Of a stretch of DNA of 24,928 nt, positions 14,226-22,630 are shown one piece after another. Made by a program: the position numbers and the translations under genes. The stretch covers positions 1-24,928 of IMG/VR virus record IMGVR_UViG_3300031599_000033; one strand, 5' to 3'. The number at the start of each line of letters is the position of its first letter. Position 1 is the stretch's first letter. The notes below the pieces were generated by a model. It was not told where the DNA came from. It saw only the letters and a list, made by a program, of their open reading frames with translations, and did not search any database. This DNA comes from a virus.

Positions 14226-17200
14226 ATGGCTTTTAGACAAATTAAGAGTCCAGCGTTAGCGGATCAGTCGATCCTTAACACTAAGTTAGATGTAAGTGCA
14301 GTTTCAGGCCAAACTAGTGCTTCATCTTTACAGAACCTAGATACTCTGTTAGTACACGTTAATGCAACATCAGCATTGGCAGCCGTTTCAGCAGGAGACT
14401 TAATTGCCTCTTTTGATACAGCTGACTTAGCTGAGAATGCGTCAGCAAAATACTTCACAGATGCACGTGCAGTTTCAGCAACAGCCAGCGCCATTTCAAC
14501 TGCGGTTGATGCGGAAGCGGTTATAGCTAGAGCAGCAGAAGTAGCAAACGCTAACGCGGTTGTTGCAGAAGCTACGGCAGCACGTTCAGCTGAAGGTACA
14601 CTAACTGCAGATCTAGCCACCGAAGTAGCTACAGCAAGAGCAGCAGAGTCTGCACTAGACATAGCTTACAAATCGGCGGACGCTGGTTTACAAACACAAA
14701 TAAGCAACATTATTAGTAATGTTGACCCGGCTGCACTTGACTCGTTAAGTGAAATTGTTGCTGAGTTCCAAACGCAAGATAGTGCTTTAACAGCGGCTAT
14801 TGTTGCAAACTCAACATTAATTACAAACGAAGTATCACGTGCAACTACAGCAGAAGGCTTAAATACTACAGCAATTGCAGCGGAAGCTGTTACTGCTAGA
14901 GCAAACGAAGGAACTAACGCAACAGCAATAGTTAATGAAGCGGCTACAGCAAGAGCAGCAGAACAAGCACTAGATGCTCGTACTACTTCTGCAGAAGCTG
15001 ACATCATTACTAACGCAAATGGACTAGCGGCAGAAATTGCAACTACAAATGGCGAAGTTTCAACACTAACAGCTGATCTTGCATCAGAAGCGGCTACAGC
15101 TAGAGCATCTGAACTTGCAAACGCAACAGATATTAATTCTGAATCCGTAGCAAGAGCAACTGCTGATACAGCAGTACGTAGTGAATTTGCAGCAGGAGAC
15201 GTAGCAGTTACAACAGCTATGGAAACTTATGCAGATACAGCAGAAGCAGATGCAATTAGTACTGCATCAGGCGATGCAACTACTAAAGCTAATGCGGCAC
15301 AAGCGGCAGCAATTAGTTCAGCAGAAGCAAAAGACGTAGCACAAAAAGTAATAAGCGATGCGGCAGACGCAGCATTAGACGTTCGTGTAACAGCATCAGA
15401 AGCAGATGTAACAGCACTCGAAACAACTATTGGTGATATTAGTAACACACCATTAGACACTACAGCTACTTCATTAGGTGGAGCGATTAACGAACTACAC
15501 ACTGAAGTAACAACTGCAACAGCAGGCATAGCTACTAACGTAACTGACATTGCTACTAACGCAACTGACATTGCAACTAACGCAACTAACATTGCTAACA
15601 TTGTAAGTAACACAGATGCAGCGGCATTGGATTCATTAACAGAAATTGTTACTGCATTCCAAGCAGGCGATAGCACATTAACAGCGGCGTTTAATACTGT
15701 TACAACAAGTCTCAATAGTGAGATTAGTGACAGAGCAAGCGGCGATGCAACATTACAAGCAAACGTTGATGCAGAAGCAGTTACAGCAAGAGCAGCAGAA
15801 TTAGTAAACGCAACTGCCATTGCTAACGAAGTAACTAACAGAGCAGCAGCAGACGTAGCAGTTAAAGCGGCAAGTGACGCATACGCAGATACAGCAGAAG
15901 CAGACGCAATTGCGTCAGCAGAAGCAAAAGACGTAGCACGTATGGTAACTTCAGACGCTTATGCTGATACAGCAGAAGCAGATGCGATCGCTACAGCGGC
16001 AGCAGATGCAACTACTAAAGCAGACGCGGCACAAGCAGCAGCAGAAGCAACAGCGGCAACAGATGCAAGCGCCAAAGTACTAGTTGAAAAAACTCGTGCC
16101 GAAGCAGCAGAAGAAGCTAATGCTATTAACATCACTGCAAACGATGGCGACATTGCAACTAACGCAACTGGCATCGCAACGAACGCAAGTGCAATTTCAA
16201 CTGAAGCAAGCGACAGAGCAGCAGCAGATGTAGTGTTAAACACTGCAATCACAGCTGAAGCAACTAGAGCGGCAGCGGCAGAACTTGTAAATACTAATGC
16301 AATCGCGGCAGAAGCAGTAACATCTAGAGCGGCAGAACTTGCTAACGCAACAGCGATTAGTGACGAAACATCACGTTCTACAACAATTGATGTTAACCAT
16401 GCGGCACTTATCGCAACTAACATCTCAGGTATTGCTACTAACTTAACTGGTCTAAACAACGAAATTGTTGCGGCTAGAGCAGCAGAAGCAACATTACAAG
16501 CCAACATTGATACTGAGACAAGTAGAATTGATTCAATTCTAACTAACACAGATCCAGCAGCCTTAGATTCATTAACAGAAATTGTTACTGCATTCCAAAC
16601 AGCTGACGGAACTATCAATGGTGCAATTACTTCATTAGCATCAGCTTCATCAGCAGATCGTACACTTGTACGTAGTGAATTTGCGGCAGCAGACACAGCA
16701 TTAGGCAACCGCCTAACTACTGAAGAAGCTAACGTAGACGCACTCGAAACAACTATGGGTTCAGCAACAATTACTACTACAGCACAAACTGTAACAGGTG
16801 CGATTAATGAACTTAACAGTGCGAGCTCAGGTGGTTTAGCAACTTTGCAAGCTGAAGTAGATGCAACACAAGTAGGTGCAGGACTTGCGGCAGACGGTGG
16901 ATACACAGCTCTTTCAGGTACACATGCAATAGATACAGCGGCATCTTTAAAAGGTGCGGACACATTATTGGATGCGGCTATATTAGCTGAGCAGACTGCT
17001 AGAACATCAGCAGACGCTACACACACAAGTAATATCGCAACAAACACAGCAGGCATTGCAACTAATGTAACTGCAATTGCAACTAACGCAACTAACATCG
17101 CAACTAACGTATCAGACATTTCTGCAAACAATGCTAGCATTGTAGCTGAAGCGACACGTGCAGCGGCGGCGGAAGCAGTTAATGCAAATGCAATATCAGC

Positions 17201-18992
17201 AGAAGCAACTACAGCAAGAGCAGCTGAATTAGCTAACTCAAATGCAATCGCAGCGGAAGCTGTTACTGCAAGAGCAGCAGAAGCAACTCTTACAACAAAC
17301 GTAGGATCAAACTTAACCGAAATTACAACAACACAAGCAGGCGCTGGTTTAACAGCAACTGGTTCATATGTTGCTAACGGTTCTGCAAACTTTATTGATA
17401 CAGCAAGTTCATTAAAAGATGCAGACGACAAACTTGATACTGCAATTAACTCTGAAGCAACTACAGCTAGAGCAGCGGAAACAGTGCTAACAAACAACTT
17501 AGCATCAGAAGCGTCTACAGCTAGAGCAGCAGAGAGTGCAAACGCAACAGCAGTCAGTAACGAAGTAACTAGAGCAACAGCGGCAGAGGGTGTTAACGCA
17601 GCTTCTATTGTAACAGTATCTGGTAACTTAACTTCTGAAGTAACACGTGCAACGGCAGCGGAAGCGGCAAACGCATTATCAGTTACTAACCTTACAGCAA
17701 CAGTAGCAAACATCATCAGCAACACAGATGCAGCGGCACTTGATTCATTAAGTGAAATCGTTACAGCATTCCAAGATGCAGATGGTACATTGACTGGTGC
17801 AGTAGCGGCAAATGGTACTGCAATCACTGACGAGGCTACAACAGCCAGAGCAGCGGAAGCAGCATTAAGCGTAGCACTAGCGGCAGAAGTATCAGCTAAC
17901 GATACAGACCACGCAACAGCAACTACAGATAGAGGTGCAATACGCACTGAATTTGCAGCAGCTGACTCAGCTCAAGACACTACAATCGCAACTAAACTAG
18001 CTAAAGCTGGTGGCGTAATGAGTGGTGATATTGATATGGGTACAAACATGCTAACTGGTTTAAGCACAGCATCCCTACCGGGTGATGCAGTTTCTAAAGC
18101 AGTACTAGACGCAGCAATTTCAAGCCAAGACATCACTGTATACACTACAGATGACTTAGCTGAAGGCAGCAACTTGTACTTCACAACTGCACGTGCAAGA
18201 ACATCAATTAGTGTTGTAGACACAGCAGGCGCAGGACTCGTAACATACGATAACAGCACTGGTGTAATCTCAATTGACACTAATGAATCAGTACTAGACT
18301 TAACTGATGTATCCGATACGGCATACACAGATAAAGCTAATTACGTTCTAGCAGTTAACGCAGGTGAAACAGGAATGGCTCTTAAAGATCCATTGGAACT
18401 GTTTACATCTAACCAACGTCAAACTATCCCAGGTGATGGTGTAGCGACTACTTACTCGATTAACTTCGTAACAGACCAAGCTAACAGCATGGTATTTGTT
18501 GGCGGTGTTATTCAGGATCCAGGTACTCACTATACTATTAATGGTTCAGCACAAACGATTACTTTCTCAAGTGCGTTACCAACAGGTACGCAGGCAGTAG
18601 TTGTTGCTCACATGTCAGGACTAACTCCAGTATTAACAGCTGGTCAAGTTACAACTGATAAATTAGCAGCTGATATCAAAGCATACGTCCAGAAAGCTGA
18701 AGTTTCAGCAACTGGTTCTACTACAGTAGATTCGTTTAATGGTACATTGTATCGTTCAGCTAAGTATGTGATCCAAGTAGGTGATGGCGCTGGTAACTTC
18801 GAAACACGTGAAGCATTAGTAGTACACGACGGTACAACTGCATATATCACAGAGTTTGCACTAGTTTATACTGGTACAGATTTAATTGGTGATGCAAGTG
18901 TAACAATGAGTGGTAATAATGTGTTGTTAACATACACACCGACATCAGGTTCAGCAACTGTTAAAGTTATTGGAACATACATCGATGTTTAA
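14226..18992 (+). CDS. 1588-residue Ala-rich repeat tail-fibre protein
   Basis: ATG 14226 is chosen over an upstream in-frame TTG because GGAGA lies eight bases before it and MAFRQIKSPALADQSILNTK is a typical fibre start. Residues about 75-1270 are mostly repeats: 18-residue units of the type EATTARAAELANSNAIAA, heptad runs such as TDIATNA, and four copies of a '(I)ISNTDAAALDSLTEIVTAF' motif (at about 14709, 15600, 16536 and 17712). These predict a long trimeric coiled-coil/beta shaft. The last 300 residues form a different domain, from GNLYFTTARARTSISVVDTA-type sequence (here SNLYFTT) through QRQTIPGDGVATTYSINF to TVKVIGTYIDV, probably the receptor-binding or attachment end. Long DNA segments are shared with the S74 fibre gene. 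A late promoter and leader hairpins precede it, and a strong terminator follows. Confidence 0.88.
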   Translation: MAFRQIKSPALADQSILNTKLDVSAVSGQTSASSLQNLDTLLVHVNATSALAAVSAGDLIASFDTADLAENASAKYFTDARAVSATASAISTAVDAEAVIARAAEVANANAVVAEATAARSAEGTLTADLATEVATARAAESALDIAYKSADAGLQTQISNIISNVDPAALDSLSEIVAEFQTQDSALTAAIVANSTLITNEVSRATTAEGLNTTAIAAEAVTARANEGTNATAIVNEAATARAAEQALDARTTSAEADIITNANGLAAEIATTNGEVSTLTADLASEAATARASELANATDINSESVARATADTAVRSEFAAGDVAVTTAMETYADTAEADAISTASGDATTKANAAQAAAISSAEAKDVAQKVISDAADAALDVRVTASEADVTALETTIGDISNTPLDTTATSLGGAINELHTEVTTATAGIATNVTDIATNATDIATNATNIANIVSNTDAAALDSLTEIVTAFQAGDSTLTAAFNTVTTSLNSEISDRASGDATLQANVDAEAVTARAAELVNATAIANEVTNRAAADVAVKAASDAYADTAEADAIASAEAKDVARMVTSDAYADTAEADAIATAAADATTKADAAQAAAEATAATDASAKVLVEKTRAEAAEEANAINITANDGDIATNATGIATNASAISTEASDRAAADVVLNTAITAEATRAAAAELVNTNAIAAEAVTSRAAELANATAISDETSRSTTIDVNHAALIATNISGIATNLTGLNNEIVAARAAEATLQANIDTETSRIDSILTNTDPAALDSLTEIVTAFQTADGTINGAITSLASASSADRTLVRSEFAAADTALGNRLTTEEANVDALETTMGSATITTTAQTVTGAINELNSASSGGLATLQAEVDATQVGAGLAADGGYTALSGTHAIDTAASLKGADTLLDAAILAEQTARTSADATHTSNIATNTAGIATNVTAIATNATNIATNVSDISANNASIVAEATRAAAAEAVNANAISAEATTARAAELANSNAIAAEAVTARAAEATLTTNVGSNLTEITTTQAGAGLTATGSYVANGSANFIDTASSLKDADDKLDTAINSEATTARAAETVLTNNLASEASTARAAESANATAVSNEVTRATAAEGVNAASIVTVSGNLTSEVTRATAAEAANALSVTNLTATVANIISNTDAAALDSLSEIVTAFQDADGTLTGAVAANGTAITDEATTARAAEAALSVALAAEVSANDTDHATATTDRGAIRTEFAAADSAQDTTIATKLAKAGGVMSGDIDMGTNMLTGLSTASLPGDAVSKAVLDAAISSQDITVYTTDDLAEGSNLYFTTARARTSISVVDTAGAGLVTYDNSTGVISIDTNESVLDLTDVSDTAYTDKANYVLAVNAGETGMALKDPLELFTSNQRQTIPGDGVATTYSINFVTDQANSMVFVGGVIQDPGTHYTINGSAQTITFSSALPTGTQAVVVAHMSGLTPVLTAGQVTTDKLAADIKAYVQKAEVSATGSTTVDSFNGTLYRSAKYVIQVGDGAGNFETREALVVHDGTTAYITEFALVYTGTDLIGDASVTMSGNNVLLTYTPTSGSATVKVIGTYIDV
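15528..15599 (+). repeat. 21-bp tandem repeat encoding a TDIATNA heptad
   Basis: Three adjoining 7-codon units (IATNVTD, IATNATD, IATNATN) with nearly identical DNA. A related run occurs at about 17040-17130 in the same gene. The heptad spacing fits a coiled-coil fibre shaft. Confidence 0.7.
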
Positions 18993-19025
18993 GAAACGTT
19001 TACGTCTCTTAAATAGTTAACATTT

Positions 19026-19061
19026 AAGGGGCGCCGCTGTTAAAGGTGACGCCCCTTTTTT
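19026..19061 (+). terminator. intrinsic terminator after the giant fibre gene
   Basis: AAGGGGCG (19026-19033) pairs perfectly with CGCCCCTT (19050-19057), followed by TTTTTT. Confidence 0.9.
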
Positions 19062-19104
19062 AGCTAATGATTGTTATAAAAGCAGTTAATAGCTATAAAA
19101 AAGC

Positions 19105-19112
19105 AATAAATA
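19105..19112 (+). promoter_or_regulatory. T4-type late promoter for the S74 fibre gene
   Basis: AATAAATA followed by CATTGC, the same downstream bases as at the promoter of the giant fibre gene. Confidence 0.6.
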
Positions 19113-19113
19113 C

Positions 19114-19134
19114 ATTGCTACTCAATGTAGCAAT
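19114..19134 (+). repeat. leader hairpin abutting late promoter
   Basis: ATTGCTAC pairs with GTAGCAAT (8 bp, perfect) around the 5-nt loop TCAAT. It starts two positions after the promoter motif. A further TTTTTGATCAAAAA palindrome lies just ahead of the AAGGAG ribosome site. Confidence 0.65.
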
Positions 19135-19163
19135 AACTTTTTTGATCAAAAAGGAGTCATAAA

Positions 19164-21416
19164 ATGGCACAAAGAAAATTTATAATTGATGGTGGTTTCA
19201 AAACTGATGACGCATCTGAATTATTAGCAAATCTATCAATGGGCGGGCACATTCTTCCTACTGTAGATTCAGATGGCACAACTGGTTTCGATCTAGGTTC
19301 TCCTACTGCAAAGTGGAAAGACTTATATCTATCTCAAGGTTCATTGTACATTAACAACCAAAAAGTACTAGAAGACGATTCGGGTACTATTGTTGTTCGT
19401 GCAGACATCGACCAGGGAATTACTGTTAAAGCGGAAGGCACCGGTGTTCTTACACTAGCGTCAAGCACTCCACTTGCAATGGCGGCAACGCTGCAAATGG
19501 CAGACGGAAAAAATATTACTGATGCAAACGGCATAGCTGTTCAATTTGGTGACAAGATAAACATGAACGGAAATACTATTATTAGTGTTGGCACACCCGT
19601 TGGCGCAACAGACGTATCAAACAAAGCGTATGTTGACCAAAAGGTTGCAGACATAATTAATGGTGCACCGGCAGCATTAGATACATTAAATGAACTAGCG
19701 AACGCTTTAGGCGACAATGCAAGTTTTGCTTCAGAGGTTACAAACACTCTTGCAACTCATACAGCATCACTTACAGCTAATACTTCTGCAATTGCAGTAA
19801 ACGTTAGTGGAGTTGCAACAAACGCAGCTGCAATTATTGTTAACAATGACCAAATTGTTACTGAAAAAGTATTGGCTCGTTCAAACGAAGCATTACTTAA
19901 CGTAGCAATAAATGATGAAACAGCACGTGCAGCGGCAGCTGAAGCAGTTCTAACAACAGCAGTAAATACAAAAGCAGCAGCAAGTCAAGTTACAACTGAC
20001 ATTGCTACAGCTAAAACTGGTGCAGAATCTGTAGCGGCAGCTTACACTGATACTAGAGAAGTAGCTATTACTACAGCATATCAAGCATATTCTGATAGTG
20101 GAACTTCATCAGGTGCAGTAACATCAGCAAACAACTACACAGATGCAGAAGTTGCAACAGCAACTACATCATTACAAAGTTATGCAGATACAGCAGAAGC
20201 AGATGCAATTGCATCAGCAGAGTCGAAAGACGTAGCACGTATGGTAACTTCGGATGCTTATGCAGATGCTTCGGAAGCAGCGGCAATTAGTTCAGCGGCA
20301 ATTGATGCAAGTACTAAAGCTAATGCGGCACAAGCGGCAGCAGAAGCGGCGGCAGTAAGTGCAAATACTGCACTATCTGGTACACTTTCAAGTGCAATAA
20401 CAACAGGTGACGCTAACGTAACAACAGCGGCGGCAACTGATGCAACTACTAAAGCAGATGCAGCTCTTGTTTCAGCAAAAGCATATGCAGACACAGCAGA
20501 AGCAGACGCAATTAGTACAGCATCAAGTGATGCAACTACTAAAGCAGATGCAGCTCTTGTTTCAGCTAAAGCGTATGCAGATACAGCAGAAGCAGACGCA
20601 ATTAGTACTGCTTCAAGTGATGCAACTACTAAAGCAGATGCGGCACAAGCAGCAGCAATAGCGGCAGTAACTGGCGGAGCAGGCGCGGCGTTTGATACCT
20701 TGAAAGAGATTCAAGACGCAATGGCAACTGATACCGAACTTGGAACTGCAATTACTAACGTTACATCTTCAGCAGCTTCTACAGCGGCAGCAGATGCAAC
20801 TACTAAAGCTAATGCGGCACAAGCGGCAGCAATTGCTTCAGCAGAAGCTAAAGATGTAGTACGTGCAACGCAGTCAAATGCATATGCTGATACTAAAAAA
20901 TCTGAAGCTGTTGCAATTTCATATAGCTACTCAGACACAGCAGAAGCAGACGCAATTAGTACAGCATCAGGTGATGCAACTACTAAAGCAGATGCGGCAC
21001 TTGCGGCAGCGAAAGTATATGCTGACAATGGTGATGCGAATACTACTTACACAGCTGGCAACGGTATGACGTTAAGTGGTACTCAGTTCTTAATGAGTGG
21101 CGCATATACTGGTAACTTTACAGCAACTGGTGATATCACAGCTTACTCGGACGATACTTTAAAAACTAACGTTCAAGTAATTGATGGTGCATTAGGTAGA
21201 GTTGAAGCAATACGTGGTGTTACGTTTGAGAGAATTGAAGACGGTTCAGTATCAACAGGTGTTATTGCCCAAGAACTTAAAGCAGTTCTTCCAGAAGCAG
21301 TACACACAGATGCTAACGGTGTTCACTCTGTAGCTTATGGTAACATTACAGGTCTACTAATTGAAGCAGTTAAGGAATTATCAGCACAAGTAGCAGAACT
21401 TAAAAAATCTAAGTAA
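19164..21416 (+). CDS. 750-residue tail fibre with C-terminal S74 self-cleaving chaperone
   Basis: N-terminal MAQRKFIIDGGFKTDDASEL and LGSPTAKWKDLYLSQGSLYI resemble phage fibre attachment modules, followed by TPVGATDVSNKAYVDQKVAD. The centre is an Ala-rich repeat shaft (about residues 230-610) with two 90-bp tandem units and two 'APAALDTLNELANAL'-type motifs. The C-terminus is a peptidase S74 (endosialidase-type) intramolecular chaperone: Ser662-Asp-Asp-Thr-Leu-Lys667 gives the known Ser/Lys dyad with five-residue spacing, followed by VTFERIEDGSVSTGVIAQEL, and a terminal coiled coil LLIEAVKELSAQVAELKK. In this family the chaperone drives trimerisation and then cuts itself off before the Ser, leaving about 661 residues in the virion. 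AAGGAG precedes the ATG. Confidence 0.92.
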   Translation: MAQRKFIIDGGFKTDDASELLANLSMGGHILPTVDSDGTTGFDLGSPTAKWKDLYLSQGSLYINNQKVLEDDSGTIVVRADIDQGITVKAEGTGVLTLASSTPLAMAATLQMADGKNITDANGIAVQFGDKINMNGNTIISVGTPVGATDVSNKAYVDQKVADIINGAPAALDTLNELANALGDNASFASEVTNTLATHTASLTANTSAIAVNVSGVATNAAAIIVNNDQIVTEKVLARSNEALLNVAINDETARAAAAEAVLTTAVNTKAAASQVTTDIATAKTGAESVAAAYTDTREVAITTAYQAYSDSGTSSGAVTSANNYTDAEVATATTSLQSYADTAEADAIASAESKDVARMVTSDAYADASEAAAISSAAIDASTKANAAQAAAEAAAVSANTALSGTLSSAITTGDANVTTAAATDATTKADAALVSAKAYADTAEADAISTASSDATTKADAALVSAKAYADTAEADAISTASSDATTKADAAQAAAIAAVTGGAGAAFDTLKEIQDAMATDTELGTAITNVTSSAASTAAADATTKANAAQAAAIASAEAKDVVRATQSNAYADTKKSEAVAISYSYSDTAEADAISTASGDATTKADAALAAAKVYADNGDANTTYTAGNGMTLSGTQFLMSGAYTGNFTATGDITAYSDDTLKTNVQVIDGALGRVEAIRGVTFERIEDGSVSTGVIAQELKAVLPEAVHTDANGVHSVAYGNITGLLIEAVKELSAQVAELKKSK
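20439..20644 (+). repeat. 90-bp tandem repeat in the S74 fibre gene
   Basis: Two full copies and a partial third copy, starting at 20439, 20529 and 20619, of a 30-codon unit (DATTKADAALVSAKAYADTA then EADAISTASS). The copies differ at only a few third positions. Related single copies lie near 20793 and 20974. Confidence 0.85.
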
Positions 21417-21435
21417 TTTTTATTACTTTAAAACT

Positions 21436-21465
21436 AAAAGGGTAGCGTAATTGCTACCCTTTTTT
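21436..21465 (+). terminator. intrinsic terminator after the S74 fibre gene
   Basis: AAAAGGGTAGC pairs with GCTACCCTTTT (11 bp, perfect) around GTAATT, with a T run to 21465. Confidence 0.92.
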
Positions 21466-21489
21466 ATGACTACAGTTAATATAGATAGT

Positions 21490-21497
21490 CATAAATA
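21490..21497 (+). promoter_or_regulatory. T4-type late promoter for the 235-residue fibre protein
   Basis: CATAAATA, 27 bases before the ATG. No promoter-proximal hairpin is apparent here. Confidence 0.6.
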
Positions 21498-21524
21498 TAA
21501 GTATACAAAAGGGAAGCTAGCTAT

Positions 21525-22232
21525 ATGTCGTTTAGAAAAATTCAAACATCCAATCAGGAAACTAGTAACATTTCTTTCACCGACTCTATTATTATCTTAG
21601 GTAAAAATAATGTTGGGAATACAGATGTTGGATTCTTAGGCAAGATAGGAGTTAATACCTATTCTGGCCTTATACGTGATGCTGATACTTCTACATTTTA
21701 TATAATAGATCAGTATACGCAAAGCGAAGATAATAATGTAATAAGTGCAAACGATATAACAAAAGGAAATTTAACACTAGCTACTCTTACAGCAGATAAT
21801 ATTGTATCATCGTCAATTCCAACACTAGTAAGTGAGTTAACAAATGATGCAGGTTACATTACTACAGCAGGCGAAGCACAGGTATTAACGTTAACAGGTT
21901 CTACGTTAGCTATAACAAATGGTAGTAGTGTAAGTTTGTCAGCATATGCTACAACTACAGCCACAATGGCACTTGATGTAACAGCAAAAACACAAGCAAT
22001 AGCATCAGCAAATTCTTATACTAATGGGCAAATAACTACAATTACAGGCACGTTACAATCGTATGCTCGTACACCACCAACGTGGGTAGCGCCTAAAGGT
22101 ACAGAAGCAAATAGACCAACAAGTCCAGTTGAAGGACAATTTTACTTTAATACGGACACAAAGATTTTTGAAGGATACAACGGAACAAGTTGGATACAAC
22201 TAGTACCGTCAACATTAGTAATAACACCTTAA
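21525..22232 (+). CDS. 235-residue tail-fibre-associated virion protein
   Basis: Begins MSFRKIQTSNQETSNISFTD, similar in style to the giant fibre start. The middle has the fibre element SSIPTLVSELTNDAGYITTA (near residue 98), frequent in phage fibre shafts, and a helical TAKTQAIASANSYTNGQITT piece. The C-terminus, PTWVAPKGTEANRPTSPVEG, then QFYFNTDTKIFEGYNGTSWI, is the common 'RP.SPVEGQ.YFNT.T..FEGYNG.SW' module found at fibre or structural-protein ends. AGGGA lies eleven bases before the ATG, a rather long spacing. It is a monocistronic late unit between a terminator and another late promoter. It could be a short fibre, a fibre connector or an adhesin tip; placement in the virion is inferred. 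Confidence 0.82.
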   Translation: MSFRKIQTSNQETSNISFTDSIIILGKNNVGNTDVGFLGKIGVNTYSGLIRDADTSTFYIIDQYTQSEDNNVISANDITKGNLTLATLTADNIVSSSIPTLVSELTNDAGYITTAGEAQVLTLTGSTLAITNGSSVSLSAYATTTATMALDVTAKTQAIASANSYTNGQITTITGTLQSYARTPPTWVAPKGTEANRPTSPVEGQFYFNTDTKIFEGYNGTSWIQLVPSTLVITP

Positions 22233-22247
22233 AAAGAAATATACTAG

Positions 22248-22268
22248 TATATGTCACGATGACATATA
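22248..22268 (+). repeat. inverted repeat directly upstream of a late promoter
   Basis: TATATGTCA and TGACATATA form a perfect 9-bp stem with loop CGA, ending at the base before GATAAATA. There is no T run, so it is not a standard terminator. Confidence 0.55.
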
Positions 22269-22276
22269 GATAAATA
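22269..22276 (+). promoter_or_regulatory. T4-type late promoter for the 60-residue protein
   Basis: GATAAATA, flanked on both sides by inverted repeats. Confidence 0.6.
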
Positions 22277-22279
22277 GTT

Positions 22280-22300
22280 ATGCAAGCAATATGCTTGTAT
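22280..22300 (+). repeat. leader hairpin abutting late promoter
   Basis: ATGCAAGC pairs with GCTTGTAT (8 bp, one G-U) around the 5-nt loop AATAT. The perfect palindrome ATTTAACGTTAAAT (22299-22312) follows immediately. Confidence 0.6.
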
Positions 22301-22331
22301 TTAACGTTAAATATACGCAAGGAGCTATAAT

Positions 22332-22514
22332 ATGGCATTACCAGCAACTGGTTCGTCAATCAGCATGGGAACAGTAAGAAACTATTTTGGGCTAAGTGGT
22401 ACAGTATCACTCTCAACATTAGGTGCTTTCATTTCACCATCAGTATCGACAAACATACAATTGTCGGCTACATTTGGCGGATGGCAGAATCCTAACAGTA
22501 CAGGCGCATCCTAA
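22332..22514 (+). CDS. 60-residue small tail-associated protein
   Basis: The product, MALPATGSSISMGTVRNYFG followed by LSGTVSLSTLGAFISPSVST, belongs by appearance to the small 'MALP.SG.ISM..I...LG.SG.ISLS.LG' proteins or domains seen in marine phages near fibre genes. The C-terminus, NIQLSATFGGWQNPNSTGAS, is Gly/Asn/Ser-rich. AAGGAG lies seven bases before the ATG. It has its own late promoter and a structured leader. The family module is usually found at the N-terminus of fibre or spike proteins, so a free 60-residue version may bind the fibre or baseplate. There is no signal peptide or membrane helix. Confidence 0.8.
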   Translation: MALPATGSSISMGTVRNYFGLSGTVSLSTLGAFISPSVSTNIQLSATFGGWQNPNSTGAS

Positions 22515-22528
22515 GTCAAAAATAGTTT

Positions 22529-22536
22529 AATAAATA
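22529..22536 (+). promoter_or_regulatory. T4-type late promoter for the glycosyltransferase operon
   Basis: AATAAATA, about 95 bases before the first ATG of the operon. Confidence 0.55.
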
Positions 22537-22537
22537 G

Positions 22538-22564
22538 CAGTGATGTTGATTGACAGCATCACTG
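22538..22564 (+). repeat. leader hairpin abutting late promoter
   Basis: CAGTGATG pairs perfectly with CATCACTG (8 bp) across an 11-nt loop. It starts two positions after the promoter motif. No T run follows, so a terminator role is unlikely. Confidence 0.65.
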
Positions 22565-22630
22565 TTATCATATATAATATAAGTTGATCATTCATTGATC
22601 TATTAAGTAAACTCAACACAGGAGAAAACA

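Noticed and set aside
15959-17947. 662-codon open frame on the reverse strand, and similar reverse frames at 14264-15820
   Set aside because: They mirror the Ala/Thr-rich repeats of the forward fibre gene (GCA/GCT codons avoid reverse stops), and have no promoter or ribosome site.
20439-20644. Regularly spaced 90-bp repeats considered as a CRISPR-like array
   Set aside because: The repeats are contiguous, in frame and encode fibre shaft units; there are no unique spacers.
14226-22514. Diversity-generating retroelement targeting fibre genes
   Set aside because: No reverse transcriptase and no template/variable repeat pair with A-specific differences is visible in the window.
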